IMG/VR virus record: IMGVR_UViG_3300007735_000495
Location: 1-22,654 of that record
DNA from: a virus
Direction: 5' to 3' (one strand)
Length of the DNA: 22,654 nucleotides
Shown: positions 20,542-22,654 of the stretch, piece after piece
How the letters are laid out: the number at the start of each line of letters is the position of its first letter
Numbering within the stretch: the stretch's first letter is position 1
Notes under the pieces: generated by a model
Databases searched by the model: none
What the model saw: only the letters and a program-made list of their open reading frames with translations
Told to the model about the DNA's origin: nothing
Program-made: the position numbers and the translations under genes

Positions 20542-20556
20542 CTACCCGCTACCCGC
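20533..20556 (+). repeat. attC-like half site E
   Basis: GAGTGCTAAC (20533-20542) is the exact reverse complement of GTTAGCACTC in site D. Two tandem TACCCGC copies (20543-20549, 20550-20556) follow and complement the GCGGGTA arm of site D. No matching right arm or GTT core is found downstream, so the array appears to end or be truncated here. Confidence 0.65.
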
Positions 20557-20613
20557 TACTTTCTTTCGCATACACAACAAACTAACCCATAACAAATTAA
20601 AAACAAACAACCT

Positions 20614-20859
20614 ATGACACCAGTAAACAACAAATCAATGTTGGCTTTTATTTTCTTACAAATGGAAAAGCTAAACAACAATGAAATCGATGTGCAAACG
20701 GCATCAGCACAAGCTAATTTAGCAAAACAAGCAAACAATGCTTTAATGTATGAACTGAAAAGAGCAGACATTCAAATGAAATTAACTGCTCACAATGCGG
20801 TTTATAAAGATGGTTTAAAATTGCGTGAGGCAGAGTCAAAGAACTTCGACAATGCATAA
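20614..20859 (+). CDS. Small helical phage protein of unknown function
   Basis: 81 residues, starting MTPVNNKSMLAFIFLQMEKL. Mostly helix (LNNNEIDVQTASAQANLAKQ, ANNALMYELKRADIQMKLTA). It resembles short phage proteins that carry a regulatory or replication-associated role in Bacteroidota phages, but there is no firm motif. ATG follows CAACCT, the shared start context. The next gene's ATG lies inside its 3' end (eight-base overlap). Confidence 0.6.
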   Translation: MTPVNNKSMLAFIFLQMEKLNNNEIDVQTASAQANLAKQANNALMYELKRADIQMKLTAHNAVYKDGLKLREAESKNFDNA

Positions 20860-21481
20860 GTTGTTTTTAAAAAAAATATCCAACAATGAGTTTACAATAG
20901 GTGGCACTATTGATATACTTGACCGCAAAGTCAAATCAGTTGAAGTTGATGGCGAAACCTATACTAAAACTGAAATGATTTATAAAACAATTGATGTTAG
21001 CGAAATGCAAGGTAATTGGCATAAGCACGATATTGAATTTGATTTTTTCAAATTAAAATATGTGTTCAATGATTATCACGGTTTGCTTTATCAATCTTTG
21101 AGTCAAATATACTCTCTCAATATTGTATCAACAAACGAATGTGTTGCAAGGTATGAGATATTATTTAACGATGGTGTGCTGGATAAAAGAATAGTCAAAA
21201 TATTCTCATCAAAAGAACGCATCAGCAATTATTATTTAAACAAATATTTTGATGGGGTGCATATTGATATTTTATTGTTTGACTACGGCTTTAACAATAA
21301 ACTTTATTGCACAATAAAATTGATTGACTTTTTCGCAATACAAGACAAAAAAATATTGTTGGAGTACAGAATGTATAAGCAATTTTTTATTGAATATTTT
21401 GATATTGACATTGACCAAGAATTAGACATTAAAAACGCAATTAAACTGATTAAAAAACTTATCAAACAAAAAACAACCTAA
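20852..21481 (+). CDS. Unknown AT-rich protein, possibly acquired
   Basis: 209 residues from the ATG at 20852; a GTG at 20825 would add nine. It has no recognised motif. The sequence is aromatic and rich in Ile, Lys, Asp and Phe (KLKYVFNDYHGLLYQSLSQI, GVHIDILLFDYGFNNKLYCT), looks soluble, and ends in a Lys-rich helix (IKLIKKLIKQKTT). It is visibly more AT-rich than the virion genes. It overlaps the previous gene by eight bases and is followed four bases later by the next gene. Confidence 0.6.
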   Translation: MHKLFLKKISNNEFTIGGTIDILDRKVKSVEVDGETYTKTEMIYKTIDVSEMQGNWHKHDIEFDFFKLKYVFNDYHGLLYQSLSQIYSLNIVSTNECVARYEILFNDGVLDKRIVKIFSSKERISNYYLNKYFDGVHIDILLFDYGFNNKLYCTIKLIDFFAIQDKKILLEYRMYKQFFIEYFDIDIDQELDIKNAIKLIKKLIKQKTT

Positions 21482-21485
21482 ACCT

Positions 21486-21680
21486 ATGACCCTACTCAAA
21501 GAAATCCGAGCGCAGTTCAGCGCAAAGGAATGGATGCAGGCAATATTCTGCCACATCCCAACGGCCAATGCACCACGTATTAATGGCGGTGCGAAACTAA
21601 CTCAACCGAGAAGATGCAACAACTTTAATGACCTGCATCAGCACTTGATTAATTGGCGAAAGGAGGTAGCGAATGGCTAA
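21486..21680 (+). CDS. Small basic protein, possible helix-turn-helix partner
   Basis: 64 residues, MTLLKEIRAQFSAKEWMQAI, then FCHIPTANAPRINGGAKLTQ. It starts after AAACCT, overlaps the following gene by eight bases and is probably translated with it. There is no identified family. Basic, with Trp and Cys, perhaps a nucleic-acid-binding protein. Confidence 0.5.
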   Translation: MTLLKEIRAQFSAKEWMQAIFCHIPTANAPRINGGAKLTQPRRCNNFNDLHQHLINWRKEVANG

Positions 21681-22011
21681 AACAAGAAAAACAACCAGAG
21701 TAATCACCGATGCCTACAAAGATAGCATCCGACCTGCACACATTACAGACCGAGATTGGTCAATGTGGTTGGAGTATAACAAGGGGTTGCATTACGCTGA
21801 AATTGCGATGCTACACCGCTTATCACCTGTTGATGTACGTGTTGTTATCGATGGCATCATTATTAAGCTAAAAAACAACGTGGTCGGCCTTTACAATGAT
21901 GACTTCACAACGGCACACGAAGCAATGAAGTTTCGGGAGCGGATACGGAACAATGTACGTTTAGCCGAAGCGAGTGGAATGGCGGTGGTTAATATTATGA
22001 GTGAGATTTAA
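21673..22011 (+). CDS. Possible DNA-binding/regulatory protein
   Basis: 112 residues. It starts MAKTRKTTRVITDAYKDSIR, and the central EYNKGLHYAEIAMLHRLSPV, DVRVVIDGIIIKLKNNVVGL has the shape of a helix-turn-helix unit (two short helices with a turn near HRLSP). AGGAGG (21661-21666) lies six bases before the ATG. Regulation of the phage early region is a possibility, based on this pattern and on position only. Confidence 0.5.
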   Translation: MAKTRKTTRVITDAYKDSIRPAHITDRDWSMWLEYNKGLHYAEIAMLHRLSPVDVRVVIDGIIIKLKNNVVGLYNDDFTTAHEAMKFRERIRNNVRLAEASGMAVVNIMSEI

Positions 22012-22025
22012 CAACTTTTAACATT

Positions 22026-22052
22026 TTTGTATTGATTTATACCCCATATTTG
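22026..22052 (+). promoter_or_regulatory. Weak promoter candidate
   Basis: TTTG at 22026-22029 and CATATTTG at 22045-22052 (one base off the TAnnTTTG box), with a spacer of 15 bases that is shorter than usual. The gene at 22098 follows with an A-rich leader. Confidence 0.35.
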
Positions 22053-22097
22053 CATCACTAAAACAAACGAATTACTAACTATTAAAAACACAAAACT

Positions 22098-22295
22098 ATG
22101 AACATCACAATCACACAGTCACTACAAGGTTACACACGCATTTCTTGCAACGGCATCGAAATCGCAAAGCACAATCTGTCAGCTACAACACAAGGCACAC
22201 GTGAAGCATTTTCAATCCCCGAAGATGAAAGTGTAATCAATTGGATTATCAACACCTATGCGGAAGAAATCGAAGCAATTATTAACAATAACTAA
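22098..22295 (+). CDS. Small phage protein of unknown function
   Basis: 65 residues, MNITITQSLQGYTRISCNGI, then acidic helix (SVINWIINTYAEEIEAI). It has a beta-type N-terminal half and a helical end. A similar layout, beta hairpin plus C-terminal helix, is seen in the next gene, suggesting a distant duplicate, although sequence identity is low. No function is recognised. Confidence 0.55.
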   Translation: MNITITQSLQGYTRISCNGIEIAKHNLSATTQGTREAFSIPEDESVINWIINTYAEEIEAIINNN

Positions 22296-22306
22296 CCCCC
22301 AACCCT

Positions 22307-22504
22307 ATGAGCAACACAATCATCAAATCAGTTGAAACACTCACAACGTATGCAACCGCAGACAAATCAATGAGAATAGAAGTCGATGGCTTAACTACTT
22401 ATTTTTGGGTAGATGGCCAAATAGAAGCATCGTGGCCAACCGAAGCAAATGATTTTATTATGAACGTACTAACACAACACAACAATGAGCAAAATCACTC
22501 TTAA
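22307..22504 (+). CDS. Small phage protein of unknown function, possible paralogue of the previous gene
   Basis: 65 residues, MSNTIIKSVETLTTYATADK. The central MRIEVDGLTTYFWVDGQIEA (beta hairpin) and the C-terminal helix NDFIMNVLTQHNNEQ give it the same build as the gene at 22098. The start follows CAACCCT. It overlaps the following gene by 20 bases. Confidence 0.55.
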   Translation: MSNTIIKSVETLTTYATADKSMRIEVDGLTTYFWVDGQIEASWPTEANDFIMNVLTQHNNEQNHS

Positions 22505-22654
22505 CGAATACAACAAGGCACTTCTTATCTGCCAACAATACCGGGCGCAGATTGACTCGGAAATCGGGCGCACACCGCTTCGCTCGTTCATCGAGTACAA
22601 CAAGCACAGAATGAGCAAGCGTTTGGTTAACGTGCTGAACAAAGCAACGGCAAA
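22485..22654 (+). CDS. 5' part of a gene continuing beyond the window (partial)
   Basis: ATG 22485 opens a frame that runs to the end of the window (56 codons visible): MSKITLNEYNKALLICQQYR, then AQIDSEIGRTPLRSFIEYNK and HRMSKRLVNVLNKATA. Basic and helical. It overlaps the previous gene by 20 bases. The rest is outside the window, so function cannot be given. Confidence 0.55.
   Translation, partial: MSKITLNEYNKALLICQQYRAQIDSEIGRTPLRSFIEYNKHRMSKRLVNVLNKATA

Larger units (their letters stand above)
18860..20542 (+). mobile_element. Integron-like gene cassette array (four cassettes) inside the phage genome
   Basis: Five attC-like sites (A 18795, B 19123, C 19418, D 20225, E 20533) divide the region. 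The GTT-side core of each site is the exact reverse complement of the AAC-side core of the next site: A-B 9 bases, B-C 8, C-D 10, D-E 10. Cores within one site do not match beyond AAC/GTT. This is what integron recombination between G and TT of R' predicts for inserted cassettes. Deduced cassettes: 18860-19310, 19311-19538, 19539-20353 and from 20354 on. All encoded frames are on the + strand. No integrase or attI is visible in the window, and flanking genes are phage-like. Confidence 0.75.

Noticed and set aside
18794-20556. Simple IS element or transposon ends
   Set aside because: No transposase frame and no single pair of terminal repeats; the repeats are pairwise specific to neighbouring sites, as in cassette arrays.
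1-22654. CRISPR array, tRNA or rRNA genes
   Set aside because: No regularly spaced direct repeats and no cloverleaf-like or rRNA-like sequence recognised by eye; the five attC-like sites are neither evenly spaced nor identical.

Overview
The window reads as part of the genome of a contractile-tailed (Mu/P2-like myovirus) bacteriophage or prophage of a Bacteroidota host. The host assignment rests on three things visible here. The promoters are of the Bacteroidota type (TTG or TTTG, about 19-23 bases, then TAnnTTTG). Most genes have A-rich leaders instead of Shine-Dalgarno sequences. Several proteins look like structural families common in Bacteroidota phages. Almost all genes lie on the + strand and are tightly packed, with many ATGA or TAATG overlaps.

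Layout. 1-3167: a tail or neck-type protein, a short KISELP-type protein, a baseplate J-like protein, the following gpI/gp48-position protein (with an apparent chitin-binding-like insertion) and a fibre or baseplate-associated protein. 3164-3343 (minus): a 59-residue ribbon-helix-helix regulator, facing a tandem palindromic operator candidate. 3424-6095: head module (ClpP-like prohead protease with a coiled-coil scaffold tail that is interrupted by an in-frame amber codon, two small proteins, major capsid protein, strong terminator). 6112-14177: tail sheath, tube, tail chaperones with a -1 frameshift (gpG/gpGT), tape measure, DUF6046-like protein, baseplate hub, spike, gp25/gpW-like, LysM-like, then a fibre. 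14189-15709: further fibre-associated or receptor-type proteins. 15706-18162: lysis region (several small two-helix membrane proteins, an M15 metallopeptidase endolysin, an Rz-like spanin candidate). 18145-18242: a promoter followed at once by a GNRA-loop terminator, predicting an RNA of about 60 nt. 18314-22654: small accessory and early-type genes.

The most striking part is 18795-20556. Short genes, including a DNA methyltransferase, are separated by five attC-like sites. At each of four cassettes the GTT-type core at the left edge is a perfect 8-10 base reverse complement of the AAC-type core at the right edge of the same cassette, and not of the other core in the same site. Complementary arms are visible inside four of the sites. 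This is the signature of integron gene cassettes. No integron integrase is visible in the window, so the array looks like cassettes captured by a phage and transcribed from a phage promoter. In three sites a start codon lies inside the attC-like element and reads in frame into the next cassette.

Functional assignments of the tail and head genes come from motif recognition and gene order; small proteins without recognisable motifs are left unnamed.
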